From: Verrucomicrobiota bacterium
GTDB lineage: Bacteria; Verrucomicrobiota; Verrucomicrobiia; Limisphaerales; PALSA-1396
DNA length: 64,000 nucleotides
Direction: 5' to 3'
Assembly: GCA_016200005.1 (NCBI GenBank)
Contig: JACQFP010000026.1
Coordinates: 145,203-209,202 of the forward strand
Below are positions 27,267 through 36,116 of the stretch, one piece after another. Numbering within the stretch: the first letter of the stretch is position 1; the number at the start of each line of letters is the position of its first letter. The position numbers and the translations under genes are program-made. Below the pieces are notes generated by a model that searched no databases, had not been told where the DNA came from, and worked only from the letters and a program-made list of their open reading frames with translations.

Positions 27267-28157
27267 GTGCGCACCTGCGTCATTTTCAACCCGACCGCCA
27301 AGGGTGACAAGGCCCGGCGATTTCGACGGCAACTCGACACCCTCCAGACCGGGTGCACCTTCAAATTGACCCAGGCGGCGGGAGACGCGCGCCATCTGGC
27401 AGCGGAAGCGGTCCGCGAAAACTTTGACACCGTCGTCGCCGCGGGAGGCGACGGCACTTTCAACGAAGTCCTCAACGGCATCGGTGATGAACCCGGCGCT
27501 TTTGATCGTGTTCGGCTTGGCCTGTTCCCGCTGGGAACAATGAATGTGGTGGCGAAAGAACTGGGTATTCCCATCCAACCCGAATTGGCCTGGCAAACCC
27601 TCCAGCAAGGTCGCGAAACGGCGATCGATCTTGCCACCGTGGAATTCACCGCGAACGGCGCGCCGGCGCGCCGGTATTTCGCCCAGTTGGCCGGTGCCGG
27701 CCTGGACGCACGCGCCATTGAACAGACCAGTTGGGCCTTGAAAAAAAAGATCGGCCCGCTGGCTTATGTGGTCGCCGGCTTGAAGGCGCTGCTGGGCGAA
27801 CAATCCCGAATCACCGCAACCAACGGCGCCCAATCCGTCACCGGCGAACTGGTGTTGATTGGCAACGGGCGATTTTATGGCGGCAAGTTCGCCATCTTTC
27901 CAGAGGCCGATCTGCGCGATGGCTTGCTCGAGGTCTGTGTATTCCCGCACGTCAACTGGCTGGTGCTGGGCTGGTGCGCGCTGCCTTTGCTGACGTGGGG
28001 TTTGCTCCCTGAAAAGGCGGTTCGCCGATTCCGATGGGAAAAACTCACCCTGACCACCCCATCCAGCGCCCATTTCCAATTGGACGGAGAACTGGTTGGA
28101 AATCTGCCCGCCACTTTTTCCCTGCAACGCAACAAGCTGCGCGTGCTGGTGCCTTGA
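27267..28157 (+). CDS. Diacylglycerol kinase-family lipid kinase (YegS/DagK type)
   Basis: A 296-residue kinase beginning at a GTG (MRTCVIFNPTAKG). The catalytic-domain marks are NPTAKGDKA (phosphate loop), GGDGTFNEVLNGI near residue 72-84 and PLGTMNVVAKELGI. The second beta-rich domain has GKFAIFPEADLRDGLLEV and ends with HFQLDGELVG, as in YegS. It should phosphorylate diacylglycerol or another lipid with a free hydroxyl at the inner membrane surface. AGG lies 4 nt before the GTG. The gap from the broken pilin holds no gene. Confidence 0.9.
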   Translation: MRTCVIFNPTAKGDKARRFRRQLDTLQTGCTFKLTQAAGDARHLAAEAVRENFDTVVAAGGDGTFNEVLNGIGDEPGAFDRVRLGLFPLGTMNVVAKELGIPIQPELAWQTLQQGRETAIDLATVEFTANGAPARRYFAQLAGAGLDARAIEQTSWALKKKIGPLAYVVAGLKALLGEQSRITATNGAQSVTGELVLIGNGRFYGGKFAIFPEADLRDGLLEVCVFPHVNWLVLGWCALPLLTWGLLPEKAVRRFRWEKLTLTTPSSAHFQLDGELVGNLPATFSLQRNKLRVLVP

Positions 28158-28213
28158 TTGCTATCCTCCGATCACGGCTTTGTTTTCCCGACTGCCCGGA
28201 AGATCGCGGCAGT

Positions 28214-28558
28214 TCACTGCCCGGGCGGCGGGGCTTTTTCGATCGCCTTCTTGGTCTGCTCGATCAAGTCGTTGACCAGTTTTTTCTGCGATTCCGTGAG
28301 GGCGGAATTACTCGAAAGCTTGTCCAATTCCACGAGCGCCTCCGGAAATTGCCCGTAGCGAAAGAATCGCTTTAGCGAAGAAATGTTGCCTTGCACGTCC
28401 GGACCGGCGCTGGCGAACTCGGCATCAAACTTCGTCCAGTCCACCTGGATGCCATGGTACGCTTGAGCGGATTGTTTTGCTTGATCCGTCTTGTTGCAGG
28501 CCGCCAGACCCAGCAGGCACGACGTGAGGACCAGAAAAAACACTTTTGTGGTTTTCAT
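28214..28558 (-). CDS. Small putative lipoprotein
   Basis: A 114-residue protein with a lipoprotein signal: MKTTKVFFLVLTSCLLGLAACNK, the lipobox being LAAC. The mature part is helical and charged (YGQFPEALVELDKLS, KKLVNDLIEQTKKAIE) and ends PPPGQ. No family is recognised. It follows the H-x9-DG prepilin gene by 12 nt, so the two are probably transcribed together. An upstream in-frame start at 28612 lies inside the prepilin gene and would bury the signal. Confidence 0.75.
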   Translation of the reverse strand: MKTTKVFFLVLTSCLLGLAACNKTDQAKQSAQAYHGIQVDWTKFDAEFASAGPDVQGNISSLKRFFRYGQFPEALVELDKLSSNSALTESQKKLVNDLIEQTKKAIEKAPPPGQ

Positions 28559-28569
28559 TTTGCGAGGGT

Positions 28570-29457
28570 TCAAAATTGACCGGGTTTCCGGGTGGAATGG
28601 TCCATCAGCCAATAAACATCCTTGTTGTTCGGGGACAAAACATTCAGGCCAAAAAGCCTCCCGATGGGAGGCGTTGTTCTAGAGTCAGTCCATTTATGGA
28701 TTTCCGCGTGGCCATCCACAAAGGAAAGTCCACCTGCCCCACCATGATAACTGCCGGGAAAATCGATCATTACCGACTGAGTGGGCTTATCGGGCCAGCC
28801 ATTCATGCTGGTACACCATTCACCGTCATTGATGCTATCGCACCGCTCATCCACAAATACGATGGTCTTCGAAGGTCCCGGCGCTACGGCGTCGCCCATT
28901 TTCTTGTACTTCGTGTAGCCGGCGCACCCGGTAAAGCCATCAGCGTCGGCACCGTTAAACCAACTGAGCATCGACATGCTACGCACTCGCGGAAAGGATT
29001 GTCCCTTGTAAGGCCCGGTTCCAGCGAGACAGGGATATTTATCATCCCCCGGACACCGCCAGATGCCGGTATTGTTCCCACAGTACGGCCACAAAGGACT
29101 TTTCTTTATGGTGACTTCGGCATCCCAATTGGCTTGGTTGCCGCCATCGTTGCGGGGATTTCCACTCCAACTCATATCATTCACCGGCATCCAGTCGCCC
29201 GGATTCCTCCATGCCGCCGGCACCCGATCAGAGTTGTCGTCCACGTAGAATCTCCACGCCAGCATGAGTTGCTTGTCATTATTCATACATTGAACGGCTT
29301 GCGCCTTGAGCTTGGCTTTACCCAAGACGGGCAGCAACAAGCCGGCGAGAATGGCAATGATCGCTATGACCACCAATAATTCAATCAAGGTAAACCCGCG
29401 GCGGGGAAACCGCGGCGGCGACAAGGAGTGGTTGCTTGCACACTTGAATGTTTTCAT
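28570..29457 (-). CDS. PVC-type prepilin-like protein (DUF1559-like, H-x9-DG C-terminus)
   Basis: A 295-residue protein starting MKTFKC, with the prepilin processing motif [18 protein letters not shown] at residues 20-37. The large C-terminal domain has Cys-rich loops (YPCLAG, RCPGDD, WRC) and the end motif family [11 protein letters not shown] characteristic of the abundant pseudopilin-like proteins of Planctomycetes and Verrucomicrobia. These are processed by prepilin peptidase and probably assembled or secreted; their role is largely unknown. A GGGA lies about 11 nt before the ATG. Confidence 0.9.
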   Translation of the reverse strand: MKTFKCASNHSLSPPRFPRRGFTLIELLVVIAIIAILAGLLLPVLGKAKLKAQAVQCMNNDKQLMLAWRFYVDDNSDRVPAAWRNPGDWMPVNDMSWSGNPRNDGGNQANWDAEVTIKKSPLWPYCGNNTGIWRCPGDDKYPCLAGTGPYKGQSFPRVRSMSMLSWFNGADADGFTGCAGYTKYKKMGDAVAPGPSKTIVFVDERCDSINDGEWCTSMNGWPDKPTQSVMIDFPGSYHGGAGGLSFVDGHAEIHKWTDSRTTPPIGRLFGLNVLSPNNKDVYWLMDHSTRKPGQF

Positions 29458-29685
29458 AAGAAATATCCCGCCAATTTCTTGCCTGATGGTTCTACCCACA
29501 CCTTATTCATTTTCCGCGTGGCCGTCAACAGCTTCCAAATGAGAGCCAACACGGCCAACCGAAGCGCGGCGGAGGACAACAAACCAAGGTTTCTAATTCA
29601 GTCATTGGTTAGATTGATCGATCCCAGGATGGCATAAAACCATTCACCGCGTAAGTGTGCGTTTGACCGCACACCTCCCCTTCTC

Positions 29686-30240
29686 TTACGAAGGGAGTGG
29701 CGCGGAAACATTTATCCCGTGGCGCAGACAGTAAGCCGCGTTTCGCACGTACTTTTCGGCGGAGTTTCGTAGCTCGCTGATTTCCTTGGGCGTCAAGGCG
29801 CGCACAACTTTTGCCGGAGAACCCAGCACCAGCGAGCCGGGTGGAATCTGGGTTCTTTGCGTCACCAGACTGTTGGCGCCGATCAACGATTGGCTTCCGA
29901 TATTTGCGCCGTCCAAAATGGTCGCGCCCATCCCGATCAGCACTTCGTCGCCCACCGTGCAGGCATGCACGATGGCCAGATGCCCAATCGTAACGTAATT
30001 CCCGATGAGGCAGGGTAACTCATCTTCCACATGAATCATGGCATTGTCCTGGAGATTCGAATGGTGGCCGAGGACGATGCGGTGGATGTCGCCTCGCGCG
30101 ACGGCGTTATACCAGACGCTGGAATGGTCACCCAATGTCACGTCGCCCAGCACCGCGGCTCCCCGCGCAATGTAAACCCCCTGGCCAAGCACGGGGTTCT
30201 TTCTCAAGAAAGCATCAAACTGTGCATCAAGGTCGCCCAT
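29686..30240 (-). CDS. Gamma-carbonic-anhydrase-like hexapeptide-repeat protein
   Basis: A 184-residue left-handed beta-helix protein. Hexapeptide turns run through most of the sequence (VLGDVTLGDHSSVWYNAVARGD, LIGNYVTIGH, VLIGMGATILDGANIG). The metal-ligand positions of the gamma-carbonic anhydrase/YrdA-PaaY group are present: His in NAMIHVED and the pair in GHLAIVHACTVGD. Members are trimeric metalloproteins, some with carbonic anhydrase activity. The C-terminal helix (EISELRNSAEKYVRNA) is usual. It stands alone on the strand; about 220 nt with no gene follow its stop towards the prepilin gene. Confidence 0.88.
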   Translation of the reverse strand: MGDLDAQFDAFLRKNPVLGQGVYIARGAAVLGDVTLGDHSSVWYNAVARGDIHRIVLGHHSNLQDNAMIHVEDELPCLIGNYVTIGHLAIVHACTVGDEVLIGMGATILDGANIGSQSLIGANSLVTQRTQIPPGSLVLGSPAKVVRALTPKEISELRNSAEKYVRNAAYCLRHGINVSAPLPS

Positions 30241-30276
30241 GCACTGGTTAAAACAGGATTGCCGGCTTGTTCCAAC

Positions 30277-30308
30277 AAAAAAACCCCGCCGGCAATTCGC
30301 CCGGCGGG
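30277..30308 (-). terminator. Rho-independent terminator of the Pro/Tyr-rich secreted protein gene
   Basis: On the minus strand an 8-bp stem CCCGCCGG/CCGGCGGG with loop GCGAATTG is followed by G and seven T. It lies 26 nt after the stop of the 30335-30712 gene. Confidence 0.85.
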
Positions 30309-30334
30309 CTGCATTGTTTCAGTTCCTCCCCAAT

Positions 30335-30712
30335 TTATCGGCAAACCCGGTAATGCGGCCGGCCTCCATGATAACCTCCGTAGTAGTGGCGCGGATAGCA
30401 ACCCCCGAATCCGAAACTGAACGAGACGACCGGCGCCGGTCGAACATAAACCGGCGGAGGATAGACTACCACTGGCGCAGGCGAGGCATACACGACTGGC
30501 GGTGGAGCGTAGTAAACCGGCGGAGCTGGCGGGTAATACGTGGGGGCATAATAACCCGGACGATAGTCAATCGCATTGGCGATGATCGATGCCGCCGCAA
30601 TACCCGTCAGCACTTTGCCAGCGGTGGCCCATTCCCGATCCCCAGCCGAGGCGGTCTGAATGTTCGTTCCGGCAAAGGCCAGCAGCGTGACGGCTAAAAT
30701 AATCTTTTTCAT
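30335..30712 (-). CDS. Secreted Pro/Tyr-rich small protein
   Basis: A 125-residue protein with a signal peptide (MKKIILAVTLLAFAGTNIQTASA, cleavage near 23). After a short hydrophobic stretch (LTGIAAASIIANAI) the mature part is a low-complexity region rich in Pro, Tyr and Val (YYPPAPPVYYAPPPVVY) ending in a Gly/His/Tyr segment with two Cys. Such proteins occur in cell envelopes, but no function is known. It has its own terminator. Confidence 0.82.
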   Translation of the reverse strand: MKKIILAVTLLAFAGTNIQTASAGDREWATAGKVLTGIAAASIIANAIDYRPGYYAPTYYPPAPPVYYAPPPVVYASPAPVVVYPPPVYVRPAPVVSFSFGFGGCYPRHYYGGYHGGRPHYRVCR

Positions 30713-30824
30713 AATTTGCCTTTCGTGTTTGATTATGATGTCATACTAACTGCCAACAAGGGTTTCGACTGGATGAGTTGATTATTATTCAAAAAGAAAC
30801 TATCGGCAATCAGGCCAGCTAACT

Positions 30825-31754
30825 ATGAATAAATCTGCAGGCCAGCCTTCGATTCCTCCGCGCCGACGTATTCCACGAGCTTTCAAGGATTTAACCCCGA
30901 CCAAGGCCTTCAACCCGCGCACCTTCTTCCATGAAATGGTGTGGAAAGCCTGGTTGACCCCGCGCATCGGTCAGCACAAGCGCCCGGAATTTCCCAAACT
31001 GACTCACGGTCAGGTGGCACTGACTTGGATCGGCCACGCTTCGTTTTTGGTGCAGTTCACCAACTTAAACGTCCTGATCGATCCGAACTTTGCCAACTGG
31101 CTTTTCCTTTTGAAACGCATCAAACGCTCCGGCTTGAAGATTGGCCACCTCCCTCCGATTGATCTTGTCCTCCTGACACACGCGCACTTTGACCATTTTC
31201 ATAAACCAACGCTCCGCCGTCTGCCGCACCCGAAAATCGGCATCATGCCGTGGGGCGTCGGCGACCTCGCGCACGATCTCGGGTTTGAGCGCATCATCGA
31301 GCTTGAGTGGTGGGAAAGTTTTTCGCGGGGCGATTGGAAAGTCACATTGACTCCATGCAAACATTGGGGGGCGCGCGTCTTGCGCGATGAGCATCGCGGC
31401 TACGGCGGCTTTATTTTGGAGCACCAGGGCCGGCGGATTTACCACGCCGGCGACAGCGCCTACTTCGACGGTTTCAAACAAATCGGCGAACGCTGCCCAC
31501 CGGAAATTGCCCTGTTGCCCATCGGCGCCTACCACCCGGAATCCTTTCGCAACGTTCACATGGGACCGGACGAAGCGGTGAAGGTATTTCGCGACTTGCG
31601 CGCCAAATGGCTCGTGCCGATGCACTACGGCACGTTCAAACTTTCCTTCGAAGCGATGGACGAACCGCCCCGCTGGCTGCGCGAAATCGCCCACCGCGAC
31701 GGCATCACTCATCACCTGAAAATCCTCGAAGAAGGAACGCCGGTGATTTTTTGA
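30825..31754 (+). CDS. Metallo-beta-lactamase-fold hydrolase (NAPE-PLD/UlaG-like)
   Basis: A 309-residue MBL-fold protein: TWIGHASFLVQF and VLIDPNFA, the metal motif THAHFDHFH near 115-123, a further ligand in CKHWGARV, Asp in IYHAGDSAYFDGF, and the last His in VPMHYGTFKLSFE. The sequence order WIGH, THAHFDH, HAGDSAYF, PMHYGTF is that of the NAPE-hydrolysing phospholipase D-like subgroup. It is cytoplasmic by sequence (no signal peptide). Its physiological substrate is not known. Confidence 0.88.
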   Translation: MNKSAGQPSIPPRRRIPRAFKDLTPTKAFNPRTFFHEMVWKAWLTPRIGQHKRPEFPKLTHGQVALTWIGHASFLVQFTNLNVLIDPNFANWLFLLKRIKRSGLKIGHLPPIDLVLLTHAHFDHFHKPTLRRLPHPKIGIMPWGVGDLAHDLGFERIIELEWWESFSRGDWKVTLTPCKHWGARVLRDEHRGYGGFILEHQGRRIYHAGDSAYFDGFKQIGERCPPEIALLPIGAYHPESFRNVHMGPDEAVKVFRDLRAKWLVPMHYGTFKLSFEAMDEPPRWLREIAHRDGITHHLKILEEGTPVIF

Positions 31755-31823
31755 GCAAAGTCACGAGCGTCTTGTCATCGGCTGGCGAAGCATCCTAAAG
31801 CTAGTTCCCTGACGGAGCGCCGC

Positions 31824-33071
31824 TCAACGAGTTTGAATCCACCTCCTCGCCTTCTCCGCCAGCTTGTCGAACGCGGTCACGCAGAGTTCGAGGTGTTCTT
31901 CCTTCGTGTCCTCGATCTTGTTGTGGCTGATGCCGTGCAGACTTTGGACAAACATCATCACGGTGGGCACCCTCGCGCGCGCAACTTCGGCGGCGTCGTG
32001 CAACGGGCCGCTCGGCAGGCGATGCGATTGGCCACAGGTCTCGCGGATGGCTTCGTCGCACAGCGCGATGAGTTCGTCGTTGAACGGGCGCGGGTCAATT
32101 TGCCAGAGGCGTTCCCAGGAAACATTCACGTTGCCTTCCTTCGCGAAGCGTTCGCTTGCGTCCCTTGCGTCCTTTAACATTTTCGCCAGTGCAGCCGCAT
32201 CGAGATGGCGCTGGTCGAGCGTGATACGGCTTTCCTCGACCACGCTCGTCACGATGCCGGGTTTGGTCGTGCACGAACCGATGGTGCAAACGCCGCCGTT
32301 GCTGCGCTCGGCGATGCGATAGATTTCCAGACTCATCTTCGCGGCGGCGAGGAAGGCGTCTTTGCGGCGGTTCATCGGCGTGCTGCCAGAGTGCGCGGCC
32401 TGGCCGTGAAACGTGATAGCATGTCTTTCCACCCCAAATGTGCCGAGCACCGCGCCGAGCGGCAGATCGAGGTCCAGCAACACCGGGCCTTGCTCGATGT
32501 GCAATTCCAGATACGCGGCGGCGTTCTTGAGTTCCTTGCCGCTGTCCTTCACGCGCTCGAAATCTATGCCCACTTCGCGCAGCGCGTCAGGCAGATGGAG
32601 GCCGTCCTTGTCCTTTAAGCCGCGCGCTTCGTTCATATCCAAATTGCCGGAACAGGCAGACGAGCCGAACAAACTTTTTCCGAATCGAGCGCCTTCTTCA
32701 TCGGCCCAATCCACGAGGCGCACGGTGACCGGTGGCTTGCCATGATATTGCGCGTTGATGCGCCGGAGAATCTCGACGCCCGCCATCACGTTAAGACAAC
32801 CATCAAGCCAACCGCCATTCGGCACCGAATCAATATGGCCACCGATGAGCAGACACTTTTCTGATTCGCCGCGCAGCGTGCACCAAGTGTTGCCCGCCGC
32901 GTCGTTGTGAATCTCCAGCGGCAGCCCGGCAACTTTTGAGCGCAGAAACTCCCGCGCCTTGAGCCAGGTCTTGGTGAACGCGACGCGTTGCGCGCCGTTC
33001 TCGTCGCTGGTGAGGGCGCGGAGTTCCTTGAGTTCAGCGACGGTGCGTTTGGGATTCAGCAGCCTGCTCAT
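31824..33071 (-). CDS. M20-family N-carbamoyl-amino-acid hydrolase (beta-ureidopropionase-like)
   Basis: A 415-residue metallohydrolase. Metal and active-site motifs are GGHIDSVPNGGWLDGC, the catalytic Glu pair in DWADEEGARF, YLELHIEQGPVL (a family mark of carbamoylases and allantoate amidohydrolases), AHSGSTPM in the dimerisation domain and SLHGISHNKIED near the end. In the pyrimidine block it is the best candidate for hydrolysing N-carbamoyl-beta-alanine (or -aminoisobutyrate) to the amino acid, CO2 and ammonia. It is divergent from preA with an 80-nt shared promoter region. The ATG at 33071 is preferred to a GTG ten codons upstream. Confidence 0.87.
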   Translation of the reverse strand: MSRLLNPKRTVAELKELRALTSDENGAQRVAFTKTWLKAREFLRSKVAGLPLEIHNDAAGNTWCTLRGESEKCLLIGGHIDSVPNGGWLDGCLNVMAGVEILRRINAQYHGKPPVTVRLVDWADEEGARFGKSLFGSSACSGNLDMNEARGLKDKDGLHLPDALREVGIDFERVKDSGKELKNAAAYLELHIEQGPVLLDLDLPLGAVLGTFGVERHAITFHGQAAHSGSTPMNRRKDAFLAAAKMSLEIYRIAERSNGGVCTIGSCTTKPGIVTSVVEESRITLDQRHLDAAALAKMLKDARDASERFAKEGNVNVSWERLWQIDPRPFNDELIALCDEAIRETCGQSHRLPSGPLHDAAEVARARVPTVMMFVQSLHGISHNKIEDTKEEHLELCVTAFDKLAEKARRWIQTR

Positions 33072-33151
33072 GCGGTCAGAATTTTCTTGTAGCGAACCCA
33101 CTCATCACGGACGTATCATGTGCCGCTGAGATAAAAAAGAAAGGCAAACCT

Positions 33152-34273
33152 ATGCCAACACTTGCCACGACAGTTGACGGGCTCAAGCTCCCGAATCCCT
33201 TCGTCATCGGTTCGGGCCCGCCCGGCACGAACCTCAACGTCATCACCAAGGCGTTTCGAGAAGGCTGGGGCGCGGTCATTGCCAAGACCATCAGCCTCGA
33301 CGCCTCCAAAGTCGTCAACGTCACACCGCGTTACGCAAAACTCCTCGCCTCCAGCGGCGAAGTCATCGGCTGGGAAAACATCGAGCTGATCAGCGACCGA
33401 CCGTTCAAAATCTGGATCGAAGAATTCAAGAAGTGCAAAGACAAGTTCCCGGACCGTGTGCTCATCGCATCCATCATGGAGGAATACAACAAGAATGCGT
33501 GGATTGAAATCGTCGAACGCTGTCAGGACGCCGGCGTGGATGCGTTCGAATTGAATTTTTCCTGCCCGCACGGTCTTCCGGAACGCAAAATGGGCGCGGC
33601 CATGGGCGAAAACCCGGAAATCCTCCGCGAAGTAGTCGGGTGGGTGATGCGCGCCGCGACGAAACCGGTGTGGGCGAAGATGACGCCCAACGTGACGCAC
33701 ATCGAAGACCCGAGCCGCGCGGCGTTGCGCGCCGGTGCTACCGGTATCAGCGCCATCAACACCATTCGCAGCGTGATGGGCGTGAACCTCGAAACACTTC
33801 GCCCCGAACCCAGCGTGGAAGGCTACACGACGCCGGGTGGTTATTCCTCGAAGGCGGTGCGGCCCATCGCGCTGCGGATGGTCCTGGAAATCGCGCAGCT
33901 CATCCGCAAGGAATTTCCGAAACGCTCACTCTCTGGTCTCGGTGGAATCGAGAGCGGCAGCGACGCGGCACAATTCATTTTGCTGGGCGCGGACACGGTG
34001 CAAGTCTGCACCGGCGTGATGAAGTTCGGTTACGAATGTGTGAAGCCGATGTGCGATGAACTGCTCGCGTTCATGGCCAAACACAAGTTCGAAACGCTTG
34101 CCGACTTCAAAGGAAAAAGTCTCGATTATTTCACCACGCACGCCGACCTCGTAAAACGCCAGGCCGAACGCAAGGCCGCGCAAAAAGCCGCCGCCGCAGC
34201 CAAGGTTGTCAAGAGCGACGGCGAGTGGAGCGGTGACGACTTTGTGAAACAATCCGCCGCGCTGGCAAGGTGA
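33152..34273 (+). CDS. preA: PreA-like dihydropyrimidine dehydrogenase subunit, lacking the ferredoxin domain
   Basis: A 373-residue FMN-binding TIM-barrel protein of the dihydroorotate/dihydropyrimidine dehydrogenase family. Marks are NPFVIGSGPPGTN, LNFSCPHGLPERKMGAAMG, KMTPNVTHIEDPSRAALRAGA, SAINTIRSVMG, GYTTPGGYSSKAVRPIALR and GIESGSDAAQFILLGA. It should reduce uracil or thymine. Two differences are notable: E. coli PreA (411 residues) and mammalian DPD carry two [4Fe-4S] clusters at the C-terminus, while this protein has an Ala/Lys-rich tail without clustered Cys; and the Cys of mammalian LACGQ is Met here. No preT is in the window. AAAGG lies 8 nt before the ATG. Confidence 0.87.
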   Translation: MPTLATTVDGLKLPNPFVIGSGPPGTNLNVITKAFREGWGAVIAKTISLDASKVVNVTPRYAKLLASSGEVIGWENIELISDRPFKIWIEEFKKCKDKFPDRVLIASIMEEYNKNAWIEIVERCQDAGVDAFELNFSCPHGLPERKMGAAMGENPEILREVVGWVMRAATKPVWAKMTPNVTHIEDPSRAALRAGATGISAINTIRSVMGVNLETLRPEPSVEGYTTPGGYSSKAVRPIALRMVLEIAQLIRKEFPKRSLSGLGGIESGSDAAQFILLGADTVQVCTGVMKFGYECVKPMCDELLAFMAKHKFETLADFKGKSLDYFTTHADLVKRQAERKAAQKAAAAAKVVKSDGEWSGDDFVKQSAALAR

Positions 34274-34274
34274 G

Positions 34275-34338
34275 AAAACTTAAACGCAAAGACGCCATGC
34301 ATGAAAGATTTGTCTTTGCGCCTTTGCGTTAAAAAATT
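34275..34338. repeat. Hairpin element between preA and the semialdehyde dehydrogenase gene
   Basis: AAACGCAAAGAC near 34281 can pair with GTCTTTGCGCCTTTGCGTT near 34311-34330 (9 bp of CGCAAAGAC/GTCTTTGCG, with a longer imperfect stem). The wording CGCAAAGAC...CTTTGCGTT is a widespread type of intergenic repeat. It may attenuate read-through between the genes or be a dispersed element. Confidence 0.55.
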
Positions 34339-35841
34339 ATGGCAACAACTCTCGAACCGTGCCCGAATTTCATCGGCGGCGAATGGCTTCAGCCAAAAGT
34401 CGCCGGCACGCCTGTCTTTAATCCGTCCATCGGCGAAACCATCGCGGAATGTCCCATCGGCACGGCGGCTGACGTGAACGCCGCCGTCGAAGCCGCGCAC
34501 GCCGCGTTTCCCGCATGGATGGAAACACCGCCCGTCGAGCGCGTGCGGATTTTGTTCAAGTTCAAGGCGCTTCTCGAAGAAAACCTTGAAGACCTTGTTC
34601 GCTGGAACACGCGCGAGCACGGCAAGACGCTCGTCGAGTCGCGCGGCGACGTGAAGCGTGGCATCGAGATGGTCGAATTCGCGTGCGGCGTGCCGTCGCT
34701 GCTGATGGGCGAGGTGTTGGGGAACATCGCCCGCGGCATTGATTGCGAGTCCATCCGCCAGCCGCTTGGTGTGTGCGTTGGCATCACCCCGTTTAATTTC
34801 CCGGCGATGGTGCCGTTGTGGATGTATCCCGTCGCCATCGCCTGCGGTAACACGTTCGTCCTCAAGCCGAGCGAAAAAGTGCCGCTCACCGCCATCAAGA
34901 TCGCGAAGCTGCTGGAAAAGGCCGGGCTGCCAAAAGGCGTGTTGAATATCGTCCATGGCGGACGCGAGTGCGTCGATGCGCTGCTCACGCATCCCAAGGT
35001 GAAGGCGATTTCCTTTGTCGGCTCGACGCCCATCGCGCGCTACATCTACGAGACCGGCACGAAGCACGGCAAACGCGTCCAGTCCAACGGCGGCGCGAAA
35101 AATTACGTCATCCTCATGCCGGATGCCGACGTGGAAAATTCCACGCGCGGCGTCATCGAAGCTGCGTTCGGCTGCGCGGGCGAGCGTTGCATGGCCGGCT
35201 CAACGGCCGTCGTCGTGGGCGGCGCGGAGAAAACCGTTTTGCCCACGCTCATCGAAGCCACGCGCAAAATCAAAGTCGGCCCGACCGACCGCGAGAAACA
35301 GCCGGACATGGGCGCCGTCATCACGCGGCAGCATTGCGACCGCGTGCTGGAATTGATCGAAGCCGGTGTGAAGGAAGGAGCGAAGATTCCGGCGGACGGT
35401 CGCGGCGTGAAAGTCAGCGAAGCCCCCAACGGCTTTTTCGTCGGCGCGACGATTCTCGATCAAGTTCAACTTGGCATGACCGTGGCCAAGGAGGAGGTTT
35501 TCGGCCCGGTGCTGAACGTGATGCACATGGAGGATCTGGACGCTGCCATCGAACTCGCCAACAAATCGCCCTTCGGCAACGGCTCTTCGATTTTCACCCG
35601 CAACGGCAAGGCCGCGCGCGAGTTCAAGCATCGCATCCGGTGCGGCATGGTCGGCATCAACATCGGCGTGCCTGCTTCAATGGCTTGGTTTCCGTTCAAC
35701 GGCTGGAACGATTCGTTCTTCGGCGACCTGCACATGCAGGGCAAGGAAGGTGTGCAGTTCTTCACGCAACTCAAGGTGACGACGAGCCGCTGGTTCAGCT
35801 ACGGCGAGGGTGACCTCTGGCATCGCGAGCCGCACAAATAA
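34339..35841 (+). CDS. mmsA: CoA-acylating (methyl)malonate-semialdehyde dehydrogenase
   Basis: A 500-residue aldehyde dehydrogenase of the MMSDH group: FIGGEWLQPK at the N-terminus, TPFNFPAMVPLWMYPVAIA, KPSEKVPLT, GSTPIARYIYETG, the catalytic Cys in GCAGERCMAGS, and the late ends PFGNGSSIFTRNG, VPFNGW-like FPFNGWNDSFFGD and FFTQLKVTTSRW. It converts malonate semialdehyde to acetyl-CoA, or methylmalonate semialdehyde to propionyl-CoA. That is the last step of reductive uracil and thymine breakdown, which fits the neighbours. It uses NAD and needs no metal. Confidence 0.93.
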   Translation: MATTLEPCPNFIGGEWLQPKVAGTPVFNPSIGETIAECPIGTAADVNAAVEAAHAAFPAWMETPPVERVRILFKFKALLEENLEDLVRWNTREHGKTLVESRGDVKRGIEMVEFACGVPSLLMGEVLGNIARGIDCESIRQPLGVCVGITPFNFPAMVPLWMYPVAIACGNTFVLKPSEKVPLTAIKIAKLLEKAGLPKGVLNIVHGGRECVDALLTHPKVKAISFVGSTPIARYIYETGTKHGKRVQSNGGAKNYVILMPDADVENSTRGVIEAAFGCAGERCMAGSTAVVVGGAEKTVLPTLIEATRKIKVGPTDREKQPDMGAVITRQHCDRVLELIEAGVKEGAKIPADGRGVKVSEAPNGFFVGATILDQVQLGMTVAKEEVFGPVLNVMHMEDLDAAIELANKSPFGNGSSIFTRNGKAAREFKHRIRCGMVGINIGVPASMAWFPFNGWNDSFFGDLHMQGKEGVQFFTQLKVTTSRWFSYGEGDLWHREPHK

Positions 35842-35882
35842 TCTTCTCGAAATCCTCCCGGCCGGGATTAAAGTAATTACGT

Positions 35883-36116
35883 ATGAGCACGCGGGACGCG
35901 CTGATTCAGGAACTTATGAAACAGCCCGAGGAAGTGCTGCGAGAGGTGCGGCGCTATCTCGCTTCTGTCGTCGAGCATCAGACGCACAACGGTAACGGCG
36001 CGGGGGCAACCACGACGTGGCCGGAAGGCTATTTCCAACGAACTGCCGGCGCGTTTGCCAACGAACAGTTCGAGCGTCCGTCCCAACTGCCGTTTGAAAA
36101 TCGCGAGGAGTGGTGA
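35883..36116 (+). CDS. Antitoxin of a VapBC-like pair
   Basis: A 77-residue acidic/basic mixed protein with an N-terminal helical part (STRDALIQELMKQPEEVLREVRRYL) and a disordered C-terminus (TTWPEGYFQRTAGAFANEQF...LPFENREEW), the layout of antitoxins that wrap around their toxin. The WPEGYF...REEW tail is often seen in antitoxins of PIN toxins. Its stop overlaps the toxin start (TGATG). The DNA-binding class is not clear. Confidence 0.75.
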   Translation: MSTRDALIQELMKQPEEVLREVRRYLASVVEHQTHNGNGAGATTTWPEGYFQRTAGAFANEQFERPSQLPFENREEW

